Shown here piece after piece: positions 1 to 8,767 of a stretch of DNA of 64,000 nt. This DNA comes from Opitutaceae bacterium. GTDB lineage: Bacteria > Verrucomicrobiota > Verrucomicrobiia > Opitutales > Opitutaceae. The stretch's first letter is position 1, and every line of letters starts with the position of its first letter. The notes beneath the pieces were generated by a model. The model had not been told where the DNA came from. It searched no databases and was given only the letters and a program-made list of their open reading frames with translations. Where the stretch lies: assembly GCA_002694885.1 (NCBI GenBank), contig NZNM01000140.1, positions 1-64,000 of the forward strand. The letters run 5' to 3'. A program made the position numbers and the translations under genes.

Positions 1-72
1 ACGCGAAGACGCAAAAGAACTAAAGCTGGAGGATTCTCCAATCTGTCTCCAAGTCACCTATTTGACGATAAG

Positions 73-279
73 TCAGAGCTCAGACTCATCAATGTCAGTT
101 AGCTTCATTAACACTCTCGGCAAGCCGATCTTGGGAGGCTTACTGCCATGAACTGGAATCGATTCTCCTTCGGTCCTTCCTTCCATGGTAAAAATGTGGT
201 GGCTTCCCCAAATTCTGGCGAGTTGCCACCCTTTCTTTTCAATGACCTTGCAGAAGTCTTTTCCCGATATTTGCTTCAC
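73..279 (-). CDS. hicA: HicA-family mRNA interferase toxin
   Basis: This 68-residue protein has the HicA (YcfA-like) layout: an SGKDFCKVIEKKGW helix, the catalytic-histidine strand GSHHIF, and a C-terminal PVHGSKPPKIGLPRVLMK segment. Family members are double-stranded-RNA-binding-fold ribonucleases that cut mRNA in a ribosome-independent way and are neutralised by HicB. The start overlaps the stop of the upstream hicB by four bases (ATGA), so the two are translationally coupled. The order here is antitoxin first, the reverse of the classical hicA-hicB order. The protein is full length for the family and no disruption is seen. Confidence 0.85.
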   Translation of the reverse strand: MKQISGKDFCKVIEKKGWQLARIWGSHHIFTMEGRTEGESIPVHGSKPPKIGLPRVLMKLTDIDESEL

Positions 280-479
280 ACAGCAATTTCGATTATTTCC
301 GAATTTTGGTCGGTAATGTCGGTATCAAATTCAACGTCCAAGCAGCCTTCGATAGCCTCAAGGACGTTTTCCCTTAATTCTTCTTTTGTCTCCCCTTGAG
401 AGACGCACCCCGTAATAGCTGGCACTTTCGCCCAAAATCCGCCCTCTTCAACTTTATGTATTATGACCTTAAGCTTCAC
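276..479 (-). CDS. hicB: HicB-family antitoxin (short form)
   Basis: This 67-residue protein begins MKLKVIIHKVEEGGFWAKVPAITGC, the partially degraded RNase-H-like fold typical of HicB, followed by the conserved SQGETKEELRENVLEAIEG segment. It lacks the C-terminal DNA-binding domain that longer HicB proteins carry, so it probably neutralises the toxin by direct binding and autoregulates poorly or through the complex. It is the first gene of a two-gene operon with hicA. Family assignment is secure; whether the pair is active is unknown. Confidence 0.85.
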   Translation of the reverse strand: MKLKVIIHKVEEGGFWAKVPAITGCVSQGETKEELRENVLEAIEGCLDVEFDTDITDQNSEIIEIAV

Positions 480-635
480 TTGTAAAAGAATGAGGCAATG
501 CTGAAAACCTCAATCAAATCGTCCTTCTCAACGCTGTCAAAAAGCGCTTGAAAGCGAGCCACTTGAGCGTGCGTTTTTTCAGGTGCTCGAGTGAACCAAA
601 ATATGCCACGTGATTTGTTAGTCTGGGTGTTGTGA

Positions 636-1614
636 TTACGTGGTTAAGGTTGTGTAGGAAGTCAAGGCTCTGGCGGAAGGGGCCGCAGGCCGAGTGCAGT
701 CGGAGCCTTGCTCGGATTCCTCTGAGTTTAACTGCTGAGCGAATCTGATGGGGCTGATCTAGCCGAGGGAGCGGTGCGAGCGGATGTTTTTATACTTCCA
801 ACGCCAGTCGCCGATGACCACTCTTGCTTCGGTCAGGGTCCATGGTTGTTCGCGATTCAGACACTCTTCCCGGAGGCGGGCATTGAAGCTCTCCACGTAT
901 CCATTATGACATGGGCTTCCCGGTTCGATATAGATTGTCTTGATTCGCTTTTCGGCAAGCCAGCGTCGAAGCCCGTTTTCGATCAACTCCGAGCCGTTGT
1001 CGCTGCGGAAGCGATCTGGAACTCGGCGACGATTGATCAGCGAGGACGTAATCCGCCTGACCTTTCAGGTTTATCCGGCGGTCCACGTGGATGCATAGGC
1101 ACTCGCGCGTGTGCTCGTCGATCACGTCGAGCACGCAAAGGTTGCCTCCGCGCATGGTGCTGTCGTGAACAAAGCCCTAGGTCCAGATGTGATTGCGATG
1201 CCTCGCCTCGGTCGGAAGGCCCGTAGAGGGTCCCCGACGCCTTCGCTTTAGCTTCTTGGCCGGAACGGCCAGGCCGAGTTCGCGACGCAGCCACTGGACC
1301 ATGCGGGCACCTGCCGTCCAGCCCTCCCATTTACGAAGGCGGGCTATCTTCGGGTATCCCATTTCCGGATATTGGTTGGAGACTCGACGAATGGAGGATT
1401 TCAGCTTCGAGAGCCAAGCGTTGGGCTGTTTCGCCCGATAGGCGAACGTGCAGCGCTCCCCGGACACGAACTCGTCGGCGGGCATCCGCTTCAGATGGAG
1501 GCTCTGCTCGCTGATGCCTTGCTCGCGGCATACCTAGATAATGGTCTTGTCCGCCCGCTCGGCCTCCCGAGGAATGCGGTTCTCCTGCTCTGTGGTGTAT
1601 TTTTTGCCTTTCAT
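636..1614 (-). mobile_element. Decayed IS3-family transposase (OrfA/OrfB remnant)
   Basis: Read on the minus strand from the ATG at 1614, the sequence starts MKGKKYTTEQENRIPREAE, an IS3-type OrfA N-terminus, then meets an in-frame TAG (1534-1536) where a Glu codon is usual. After a deletion of most of OrfA, OrfB motifs follow in several frames: SNQYPEMGYPKIARL, VIDEHTRECLCIHVDRRIN (DDE core), IENGLRRWLAEKRIKTIYIE and NGYVESFNARLREECLNRE. Further stops replace the Trp of HIWTWDF (about 1181) and the Tyr of LGYISP (about 763), and a frameshift lies near 1040. The element therefore cannot move by itself. Clear terminal inverted repeats and a target duplication were not identified. Confidence 0.85.
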
Positions 1615-1845
1615 TGTCTTGGTCCTTTCTAGTGGCCCAGACTAACTTTCCAAGCGGCCCAGTTTAGCTCACCTCGACCACTGTTGATGCCAAGCGATCG
1701 TCCCGTCTTGAGGCAGGCGCATCTGGACGGAACCGACACATATTCCGATTTTTTGGACACTTTCTGAGGAAACTTTTGCCTAAACCTCGTCCCTACTGAG
1801 CCGTTTTTAATCGCAATGAATAGCTTTTTCCCCAACTTTGTGGAC

Positions 1846-4017
1846 ATGAGGAGAGAACTTCTGCCCAAAACTGTAGCCCTCAAACTAGCAGCGGCGACGC
1901 TCTTGATCGCAACGACTGCCTGCTCTTCACAATCAAGGCTCGAGAGACACATGGCTAAGGCGGAAGAGCATTTCGCAAATGGGGACTTTCGAGCGGCAGA
2001 GATAGAATACAAAAACGCGCTGCAGATCGACTCAACCGTCGCTGAGGCTCCGGGCCAGCTAGGACTAATTTACTTCGAGCAAGGACGTCAGCGATTGGCC
2101 CTGCCTTTGCTTTCGCAAGCCACTCAGATTGACCCCGAGAATGCCAAATTTCTGGGCCCACTTTTATCGATCCGATCTCAAATCGAGCCCCCAGAGGAAG
2201 TCTGGAAGACTGCCAAGGACTTACTGGCGAAGGATCCCGCCAATCAATACGCCCTCTCCGCTCTGCAATCGTCGGCCATGAAGCTTGGGCGCGCCGACGA
2301 GGCCCGCTCGATACTGGAAAACTTGGCTAGCCAGGGAAACTCCGCAGGGGCGACGACTGCCCTGGCAATGCTCGATGCATCGTCGGGCAATCTGGATGCC
2401 GCCGTGGCGATTTTGGAACGCGCCATCCAAATCGATCCATCTTACTCGCTTGCCCATCTCGCCAAGGCGAACCTTCTGTGGGCAAAAAAAGATCTGGAAG
2501 CCGCCGAAAAATCGTTTTCCGCTGCCTCTGCCGGCACTGCAGTAAAGCCGAACATCATTTTGGCGCACGCCCAATTCAAGCTGCAAACCGGTAACCAACA
2601 AGACGCCAAAGCTATCCTTGAGCGCGTTGCAGCCAACTATCCTGATTTTGTACCAGGCCTTTTGGCCAGAGCCCGCCTCTTTACTATCGAAGGATCCACG
2701 GACGATGCTCTGGAGTTGACGAAACGAGCCGAGCAATTGGATCCGATGAGTCCTGAGATTGCGATACTCGCCTCCCAATTAGATTTGAGAGTGGGCGATG
2801 CCGCATCTGCCATAAACCGAATGAAGATCGTAACACAGCGATATCCCAATTTCGCAGGGGGCCATTACGCTCTGTCGTTAGCCTTGATTGCCGACGATCA
2901 ACCTCTGCAAGCCAGTAGCAGCCTTCTCAAGACACTCTCTCTGCAGTCCGACCACATCGGAGCTATTTTGGCTTTGTCGAATCTTGAAATCGGTCAAGGA
3001 GACTTCGGTAGTGCTGAAGCCAGATTGCTTAAGGCGGTCGAGATAGCTCCCGATAATCATCAAGCGAGCCTTCTTCTCGCCAAAGGATACGCCTTGGAAA
3101 AGAACTTTTCTAAAGCCCTCGAACTCTATCTTTCTTTGGCCGAAAAAATCCCCAACGATCCTGCGCTGCCTTACCAAGCAGCATTGGTTCAGATGGAACT
3201 TGGCGATTCTGATATAGCTCGGAAATCTCTCGAAACCTCGCTTGAGCGCAACCCTGCGTACATACCCGCCCTTGAGCAGGTACTCCTGCTAGACGCCAGC
3301 GAAAATAATTTCGAAATCGCCAGCGATCGGCTGGCTCCGCTCATCAAGAAAGAGCCCGATTCCGCTATTCTACAATTTCTCAGTGGTAAGTTGGCTCTCG
3401 CCCAAAATGATTCACAGGCCGGAATCTACCGGCTAAAGAGGGCATTATCCCTCGACCCGACCCTCAGGCCAGCTTCCTACGCTCTCGCCCAAGCCTTCCT
3501 CGCCGTTGGCAATTTAGAAGAGGCGCAAGAGATTCTCAATGCGGTAATCGCCGCCAATCCGGAGGATCTGGAAGCGATTTTCAGTTTGGGGAATTTGTAC
3601 GAGGAAAGTTCGGACTACACTACCGCGATGGAACACTACAATACCGTATTGAACATCGACTCCAATCATTACAAAGCATTGAACAACCTAGCCTACCTTC
3701 TGAGTAATGAGTCTGGGGACATCGAAGGTGCCTACTCAATGGCTCTTCGGGCCCGCGAGTTGGCCCCCAACGATCCTGCCGTCGCCGATACCCTGGGATG
3801 GATTGCCTACCTGAGAGGGGACTTTGCGTTTGCTAGGGATCTTCTTTTGGAAAGCAGCAAGAAGATGGAAGCGCCTTTAATCTTTTATCATTTGGCGAAG
3901 GTGTATGTCGCCCTTGACATGATTGCAGAAGCAAAAACCACGTTAGAGGGAGCTATCAGCCTCGGCTTACCAGATGAAGAGGCAGATGACGCGAAGGCTT
4001 TGATCCAAAATTTGTAA
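1846..4017 (+). CDS. prsT: PEP-CTERM/XrtA-type system TPR lipoprotein PrsT
   Basis: The protein has about 723 residues. It begins with a signal peptide (RRELLPKTVALKL then a hydrophobic run) ending at Cys26 in a weak lipobox (ATTAC), so it is probably a lipoprotein. The rest is a long chain of tetratricopeptide repeats recognisable by AEIEYKNALQIDSTVAEA, AAVAILERAIQIDPSYSLAHL and similar units up to the C-terminus. This is the architecture of the TPR lipoprotein (PrsT) found with PrsK, PrsR and exosortases. An upstream ATG at 1816 would add ten residues ahead of the signal peptide; the ATG at 1846 gives a normal signal-peptide length. Its role in the family is not fully settled; a scaffold for polymer export or sorting is usually proposed. 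Confidence 0.82.
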   Translation: MRRELLPKTVALKLAAATLLIATTACSSQSRLERHMAKAEEHFANGDFRAAEIEYKNALQIDSTVAEAPGQLGLIYFEQGRQRLALPLLSQATQIDPENAKFLGPLLSIRSQIEPPEEVWKTAKDLLAKDPANQYALSALQSSAMKLGRADEARSILENLASQGNSAGATTALAMLDASSGNLDAAVAILERAIQIDPSYSLAHLAKANLLWAKKDLEAAEKSFSAASAGTAVKPNIILAHAQFKLQTGNQQDAKAILERVAANYPDFVPGLLARARLFTIEGSTDDALELTKRAEQLDPMSPEIAILASQLDLRVGDAASAINRMKIVTQRYPNFAGGHYALSLALIADDQPLQASSSLLKTLSLQSDHIGAILALSNLEIGQGDFGSAEARLLKAVEIAPDNHQASLLLAKGYALEKNFSKALELYLSLAEKIPNDPALPYQAALVQMELGDSDIARKSLETSLERNPAYIPALEQVLLLDASENNFEIASDRLAPLIKKEPDSAILQFLSGKLALAQNDSQAGIYRLKRALSLDPTLRPASYALAQAFLAVGNLEEAQEILNAVIAANPEDLEAIFSLGNLYEESSDYTTAMEHYNTVLNIDSNHYKALNNLAYLLSNESGDIEGAYSMALRARELAPNDPAVADTLGWIAYLRGDFAFARDLLLESSKKMEAPLIFYHLAKVYVALDMIAEAKTTLEGAISLGLPDEEADDAKALIQNL

Positions 4018-4189
4018 CAATTTATCTATTTCCTAGTCAGGTTGAAGTTATGGGGATAGCTAATGTTTTATACGTACCTATCCTAGAGATTTAACAGTCG
4101 GTACTTCACGATAAAATTGGGAATGAATTCGGGATTCAGCCCACAAATTAACGCTCTTTACTTGCCGTTTTACCATCGTGTCACTTTCC

Positions 4190-4204
4190 TTTACACTTTA
4201 GTGT
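4190..4204. promoter_or_regulatory. Inverted repeat, candidate PrsR upstream site 1
   Basis: ACACT and AGTGT arms (4193-4197 and 4200-4204) are separated by two bases, and the left arm is part of TTTACACT. The distance to the sigma-54 promoter is about 180 bp, suitable for an enhancer-binding protein. The function is inferred only from position and symmetry. Confidence 0.35.
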
Positions 4205-4263
4205 TTTTCATAAGTTGTTGCTGTTCAGCTTTTTAAGAAAGGCTTCTTTGGGTCAGGCTGAAA

Positions 4264-4283
4264 AGTGTAAAAATTCTTTACAG
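4264..4283. promoter_or_regulatory. Inverted repeat TGTAAA-N5-TTTACA, candidate PrsR upstream site 2
   Basis: TGTAAA (4266-4271) and TTTACA (4277-4282) form a perfect six-base inverted repeat with a five-base spacer. The left arm, AGTGTAAA, is the reverse complement of TTTACACT in the first site 70 bp upstream. It lies about 100 bp before the sigma-54 promoter, a usual distance for an activator site. The PrsR link is inference. Confidence 0.4.
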
Positions 4284-4378
4284 CCTAAAAACTTGTTAAA
4301 AAAAATTATTTCTTATTTTTTTCATAAATTCCTGCTAACCAGCACTTTAGAAAACCCCGGTAAACTCGCTGGCTACAT

Positions 4379-4394
4379 TGGCACCTGATTTGCT
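4379..4394 (+). promoter_or_regulatory. Consensus sigma-54 (RpoN) promoter
   Basis: TGGCAC (4379-4384), five bases, then TTGCT (4390-4394) matches the -24/-12 consensus TGGCACN5TTGCW at every defined position. It lies about 60 bp before the start codon of the VPDSG-CTERM gene, in the right orientation. Sigma-54 promoters need an AAA+ activator, and such an activator (PrsR) is encoded in the same island. In Zoogloea, PrsK-PrsR-RpoN control of PEP-CTERM genes has been reported, which supports the inference here. Confidence 0.85.
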
Positions 4395-4455
4395 AAAGTT
4401 GTGCTAACCGTCATATTTTTGGCGAACCACTAAAAATATTAACAATATAAACAAA

Positions 4456-5031
4456 ATGAACAAAATACTTAGCTTAAAAATTCTTGTAGCTACTGCTCTA
4501 GGATTGATTGCTTCCGTTGGAGCAGTTGCTGCTCCCCTCAACGGAGACATCAAATTCCAGGGTTCAGCCACACTTGACGCTGTTGCTGCTTCTGCTACCA
4601 AAATCACGTTTAACAACGACGTTGAAGTGAACGCTTCAGGGTCGACTGGAGATTATGCCGGCATTGCTAACGGCACAAGTGCTACATTCAAGGTGCTTGA
4701 CTTCAGTAGTTCAGGTTACGTCGGTAATCTTGCTATTGATAACCTGTGGACTGTCGTATACTCCGGAACAACGTATACTTTCGATCTCGAGAGAATCACT
4801 GTTAACTCCGTGATTGGCACAACGCTCATTATCGAAGGTTTCGGTACAGCTGAATCTACTGATGCGAGTCAAGACGACTGGGTCGCAGCGTTCCAGTTAA
4901 GCACATCTGGAAGCGGCACCGAAATCAACTTCTCCTCCACCACAGAAGTCCCAGATTCCGGCACTACTGCCGCACTTCTGGGTCTAGGTATGCTGGGCCT
5001 TGCCGGAGCAGCTAGACGTCTGAAAAAGTAA
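4456..5031 (+). CDS. VPDSG-CTERM sorting-signal secreted protein
   Basis: The 191-residue product has an N-terminal signal peptide (MNKILSLKILVATALGLIAS to AVAA) and a C-terminal tripartite sorting tag: the motif VPDSG at about residue 165, a hydrophobic helix LLGLGMLGLAGAA, and a basic tail RRLKK. VPDSG-CTERM is the tag recognised by exosortase C in Verrucomicrobia; the matching exosortase is encoded at 7836. The middle is rich in Ser, Thr, Ala and Gly and looks like a beta-structured extracellular domain with no enzyme motif. Expression is predicted to depend on the sigma-54 promoter just upstream, and a strong terminator follows, so the gene is a single transcription unit. It is probably the main cargo of the system. 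Confidence 0.88.
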   Translation: MNKILSLKILVATALGLIASVGAVAAPLNGDIKFQGSATLDAVAASATKITFNNDVEVNASGSTGDYAGIANGTSATFKVLDFSSSGYVGNLAIDNLWTVVYSGTTYTFDLERITVNSVIGTTLIIEGFGTAESTDASQDDWVAAFQLSTSGSGTEINFSSTTEVPDSGTTAALLGLGMLGLAGAARRLKK

Positions 5032-5058
5032 CTTTTAACGGACACCCTATCTATTTAC

Positions 5059-5096
5059 AAAGGCCGCTGCGTTCAATGCAGCGGCCTTTTTATTTT
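5059..5096 (+). terminator. Rho-independent terminator of the VPDSG-CTERM gene
   Basis: AAAGGCCGCTGC (5059-5070) and GCAGCGGCCTTT (5078-5089) form a perfect 12-bp stem with a seven-base loop, followed by a T-rich tract. It starts 28 bp after the stop codon. Confidence 0.92.
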
Positions 5097-5266
5097 TGCA
5101 CAAATCACTAAGTCCTCTAGGATGCTATTGCACTATCTCTTGCTTCCAAATAATTATTAAATCGAGGGCCTCGCTTAGTAAAATTTTGAAAGGCTTCTGT
5201 AATTTTTACCTACTCGAAGAATAATCCCCTTTGATTGAATTTTCCCCAACCATCATAATCTCCCCC

Positions 5267-7393
5267 ATGAGCCAAACTTATGCCATATTGCTTTTCGCCG
5301 CAGTAATGCTTTGCGGCATTTATGTATTGGCCTGCTGCTCTTTACCTAGGGTCTGGCGACACAAATCGTTAACTACTTGGGTTTTGGCAATTAACAGCGC
5401 TCTGCTGCTTGCTGAAAGTATCGCTGTTTTATTGAGCACAAAATCTGATATCGGTGCTGGTATAACTTGGTACAATGCAAGAATTATCATTTCGTCTTTT
5501 CTGCCCGGTACTTGGATTGTTTTAAGCCTCGTCTACGCTCGAGGTCAAAGTTTGAGGTTTGTGGGCCGCTGGCGTTGGACGATACTTGGTTTCCTGCTGC
5601 TGCCTGCGATTATAGCCGTTTTTTTCGCAGATAGATATTTTATCTCCAGCCAACCAATCACCCTCGCTTACCCCAATCTAATACTCGGCTTTGCTGGGCA
5701 GACCATACAAGTAATTATAATAGCGGGTTGCGTAATCGCTTTGATGAATCTTGAGCGAACCTACCGTGCAGCTATCGGAACCCTCCGATGGAGAGTTAAA
5801 TATACACTCCTCGGTATGGCCACGCTATTGGTACTTCGGTTCTACACAAGTAGCCAAGCCATTCTTTTCGGTAGCATTAGCCCAGCCATGGATGCTATTT
5901 GTGCCGCAGGCACAATCGTCTCTATCCTCATTATGCTAAGAGGCCTTCCCAGAGAGGGTAATTTAGAAATCGATCTATATCCCTCGCATCAGGTCATCAG
6001 TAACTCCATCACGATCATTCTAGCTGGGGCTTATCTTTTCGTTGTTGGAGTGCTCGCAAAAGCGGTGACCTATTTCGGAGGTGACGTTGCTTTCCCAATC
6101 AAAGCACTCGGTGTTTTAGTCGCGATAGTGCTACTCGCGACTTTATTGCAATCAGACCGATTTCAACTGTCCATAAGGCAATTCGTAAGCCGGCATTTCA
6201 AGCGACCTAAATATGACTACCGCAAAATCTGGAAACGTTTTACTGAGGAAGCTGCTCACTCGCTTCAGCAAGACACATTTTGCCAATCACTTGCTAGACT
6301 TAGTAGTGAAACTTTCGACGTCCTGTCCGTAAGCATATGGCTCTTTGAAGAAGATAAACGTCGTCTACGCCTTCAATCCTCCACTATTATTACCGATTAT
6401 AATGAATCGCTAGCTCAATTGATTCAGCATGATTTCGAATCGTTAAGTTCAACCTTTGTGAAGGATTCTCGCCCAATCGATCTTGAAAATTGCACAGAGC
6501 AATGGGCCCGAAGTTTCGTCAAACTAAATCCTAAAAAGTTCACAGATGGTGGAAACAGGATTTGTGTTCCGATGACTACAAGAAATTCGCTGCTCGGCGT
6601 AATGGTTCTTGGAGACCGCGTTAATGGTATTCCTTTTTCAGAAGAGGAAGTCGACGTACTTGCCAGCATTGGTGACCACGCCGCCTCGAGTCTGCTTAAT
6701 TTGCAGCTTTCGTGCAGGCTCATCGAGAATCGCGAGCTCGAAGCCTTTCAAAAAATGGCAACTTTTTTCGTTCACGATCTGAAAAATGCCGCTTCAACTC
6801 TTAACATGATGGTCAAGAACCTTCCTTTGCATTGGAATAAACCTGAATTTCGCGAGGATGCTCTTAGGGGTATTTCACGTACGGGAGATAGAATTAATCA
6901 GCTTATTGAACGTCTTGGGACTATGAGAAAAGGACTCGAGATAAATGTTAGGTCCTGCAACTTTGATACCTTTATAATCTCAACCCTCTCCGATTGGGAC
7001 ACTCCACCTCGAATAGATCTTAACCGTTCGCTAAATTGCCAAACTTGTGCTTCGATCGATACAGAGCAATTGGGAAAGGTGATTATCAATCTCCTTATCA
7101 ATGCATCCGAGGCCATGGATGAAGTCGGCGAAGTTGACATTATGACCGGTATTGAAGGTAGCCACATCTATCTTAAAGTAAAAGATGATGGATGTGGAAT
7201 GACCCCTGAGTTTCTTGAAAAACGGCTGTTCCGACCATTTCAAACAACAAAGCAGCGGGGTATCGGTATTGGTATGTTCCAAAGCAAGATGATTGTAGAA
7301 GCCCACGGCGGCCAGCTATCGGCGGAAAGTGAGGAGGGGAAAGGAGCAACCTTTTCAATGGTTTTGCCTACGAGAGATAATCAAACCAGCTAA
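5267..7393 (+). CDS. prsK: Sensor histidine kinase PrsK (exosortase-associated)
   Basis: The 708-residue protein has a multi-helix membrane region (about residues 1-300), a GAF-like domain (about 330-490), then a histidine kinase core: H503 in FFVHDLKNAAS, the N box VIINLLINASEAM, the G1 box VKDDGCGM and the G2 box GIGIGMFQSKMIVEAHGG. This layout and the HDLKN box match PrsK of PEP-CTERM/exosortase systems. It should phosphorylate the response regulator PrsR at 8768. A TTG codon 36 bases upstream could also start the frame, but the ATG at 5267 leads directly into the first membrane helix. The signal sensed is unknown. Confidence 0.88.
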   Translation: MSQTYAILLFAAVMLCGIYVLACCSLPRVWRHKSLTTWVLAINSALLLAESIAVLLSTKSDIGAGITWYNARIIISSFLPGTWIVLSLVYARGQSLRFVGRWRWTILGFLLLPAIIAVFFADRYFISSQPITLAYPNLILGFAGQTIQVIIIAGCVIALMNLERTYRAAIGTLRWRVKYTLLGMATLLVLRFYTSSQAILFGSISPAMDAICAAGTIVSILIMLRGLPREGNLEIDLYPSHQVISNSITIILAGAYLFVVGVLAKAVTYFGGDVAFPIKALGVLVAIVLLATLLQSDRFQLSIRQFVSRHFKRPKYDYRKIWKRFTEEAAHSLQQDTFCQSLARLSSETFDVLSVSIWLFEEDKRRLRLQSSTIITDYNESLAQLIQHDFESLSSTFVKDSRPIDLENCTEQWARSFVKLNPKKFTDGGNRICVPMTTRNSLLGVMVLGDRVNGIPFSEEEVDVLASIGDHAASSLLNLQLSCRLIENRELEAFQKMATFFVHDLKNAASTLNMMVKNLPLHWNKPEFREDALRGISRTGDRINQLIERLGTMRKGLEINVRSCNFDTFIISTLSDWDTPPRIDLNRSLNCQTCASIDTEQLGKVIINLLINASEAMDEVGEVDIMTGIEGSHIYLKVKDDGCGMTPEFLEKRLFRPFQTTKQRGIGIGMFQSKMIVEAHGGQLSAESEEGKGATFSMVLPTRDNQTS

Positions 7394-7488
7394 CACAATA
7401 GTTTGCATGCTAGGTAAATCGGCCCCAAAGTAAGCTGAGCTTCTGCTGCTGGACTGACGGACCCGCACAGGCACCTTTGTAATACCAA

Positions 7489-7761
7489 ATGCAAAAAGAA
7501 TTGTGCACGGCGCATGGCAGCGTAAATCAGCTCCTAAGAAAGCTAAACATCACCGATATTCGATTCAAAGATGGGAAAGAGAAACCGGGAAATACCTGTC
7601 CATGCTGGCTCTGATTCGACAACATCGACGTCTCAAAGCCAGCTCGAAATGAGCCCGAACTCACGAAATCAAACTCCACCAAAAACCACGGTTCCGAGGA
7701 GAGCGAGACAGATTCCTTCGTGCGAGACCTCGCACTTAGGAATGGCATGCTCGACACATAA
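7489..7761 (+). pseudogene. Possible decayed small ORF between prsK and the exosortase
   Basis: From the ATG at 7489 a 41-codon frame runs MQKELCTAHGSVNQLLRKLN to a TGA at 7612-7614. The same frame then stays open and coding-like (KPARNEPELTKSNSTKNHG and onward) to a TAA at 7759. This could be a short unknown gene with a nonsense mutation, or chance. The whole 440-bp gap from 7394 to 7835 shows no other feature: no sigma-54 promoter, terminator or known RNA was recognised. I do not recognise the product. Confidence 0.22.
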
Positions 7762-7835
7762 ACCCCTTTATCTGGAAGCTTAATTGACGATAGATAACCA
7801 GCGGATCGGTCACGACAACGGTACGCCTCGCTAAA

Positions 7836-8756
7836 ATGGTTAATCTTAATATTTCCGCGACCAAAGCTTTGAAAACCAAATCGAAGGTAACGGGCGACAA
7901 TTGGCGCTGGTTTGTTATCGCAGCGATGGCCCTCACCGGCGCGTTTGCCCTACCCCTGTGGAATCTGGCTCAATATGGTCTCGAAACCGAACTCTACTCC
8001 CACTGCTGGCTCATGCCGCTGGTCAGCGCCTACTTGATCTGGACAGACAGAGGCACTCTCGTAGGCCGTGGGCGCGGCAATTCAAATCGTATTTTCGCTA
8101 TCATCCCTGCCGCTTTTGCCGTCCTTCTGATAGTTCTTTTCCAGGTAAACCATAGCGTTTGGGTCGGGAATCTGTACGAGAATGCTCTGAGTAGCTTGGC
8201 CTTCGCCTACGTTTTTTCGATCTATACAGCCGCCATATTGTGCCTCAGGCCTAACACACTTCGGAAGATCGCCTTTCCCTTGGCGGTCGCTCTTTTCACC
8301 GCGCCTTTCCCCGTTGCCTTAAAAGATGCAACGGTAACCTTCTTTCAGTACACCTCAGCTGAGGCTGCTTACTGGATGCTTAAACTTGCCGGGAACACTA
8401 TTTATCGCGACGGTCTCGTATTCGTTCTGCCCTCTGTCACCATGGAAGTGGCGCCTCAGTGTAGCGGTATTCGTTCAAGCTTGGTGCTTTTTCTCGTAAG
8501 CTTGGTCGCATCTCAACTTTTCTTAAAAACTGCTTGGAAAAAAATTTCGCTAGTAATCTTCGTAATTCCACTGGCAATCGGACGCAATGGATTGCGTATT
8601 TTCACTCTCGGCGAACTGTGCGAGCGCGTAGGGCCACACATGATCGATCACTGGATACACCATAGCGGAGGGCCGATATTCTTCGCGCTTTCATTAACCG
8701 CTTTCTTTGCATTTTTATTCTACCTCGTCAGGAATGAGCCCAAAACGACGAGCTAA
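7836..8756 (+). CDS. xrtC: Exosortase C, VPDSG-CTERM-specific
   Basis: The 306-residue protein has about eight membrane helices and the exosortase catalytic set: Cys209 in APQCSGIRSS, Arg250/Arg254 in GRNGLRI and His275/His276 in IHHSGG. Exosortases are integral membrane transpeptidase-like enzymes that cleave the C-terminal tag of target proteins and pass them to the cell surface or exopolysaccharide matrix. Presence next to a VPDSG-tagged protein and to prsT/prsK/prsR points to the exosortase C class rather than the XrtA class. The stop is 11 bp before the PrsR start, so the two genes are probably co-transcribed. Specificity for VPDSG is inferred from context. Confidence 0.9.
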   Translation: MVNLNISATKALKTKSKVTGDNWRWFVIAAMALTGAFALPLWNLAQYGLETELYSHCWLMPLVSAYLIWTDRGTLVGRGRGNSNRIFAIIPAAFAVLLIVLFQVNHSVWVGNLYENALSSLAFAYVFSIYTAAILCLRPNTLRKIAFPLAVALFTAPFPVALKDATVTFFQYTSAEAAYWMLKLAGNTIYRDGLVFVLPSVTMEVAPQCSGIRSSLVLFLVSLVASQLFLKTAWKKISLVIFVIPLAIGRNGLRIFTLGELCERVGPHMIDHWIHHSGGPIFFALSLTAFFAFLFYLVRNEPKTTS

Positions 8757-8767
8757 ATAGCGACCTC

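Larger units (their letters stand above)
4018..4378. other. AT-rich regulatory region upstream of the VPDSG-CTERM gene
   Basis: This non-coding stretch separates prsT from the VPDSG-CTERM gene. It is strongly AT-rich compared with its neighbours and contains two short inverted repeats listed separately, both built on the half-site TTTACA/TGTAAA. It ends at a consensus sigma-54 promoter. That arrangement fits an upstream activating region for an NtrC-type regulator such as PrsR, encoded about 4.4 kb downstream. No gene is visible in it. Confidence 0.5.

Noticed and set aside
606-620. CACGTG near 607 and in the IS remnant near 1084 as further parS sites.
   Set aside because: The flanks do not match TGTTNC/GNAACA, so only the core six bases agree.
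774-1226. A plus-strand frame of 150 codons over the IS3 remnant.
   Set aside because: The minus strand carries clear transposase motifs; the plus frame has no family features.
5128-5144. Possible second sigma-54 promoter before prsK (TTGCAC then TTGCT).
   Set aside because: The -24 element lacks GG and the spacer is six bases instead of five.
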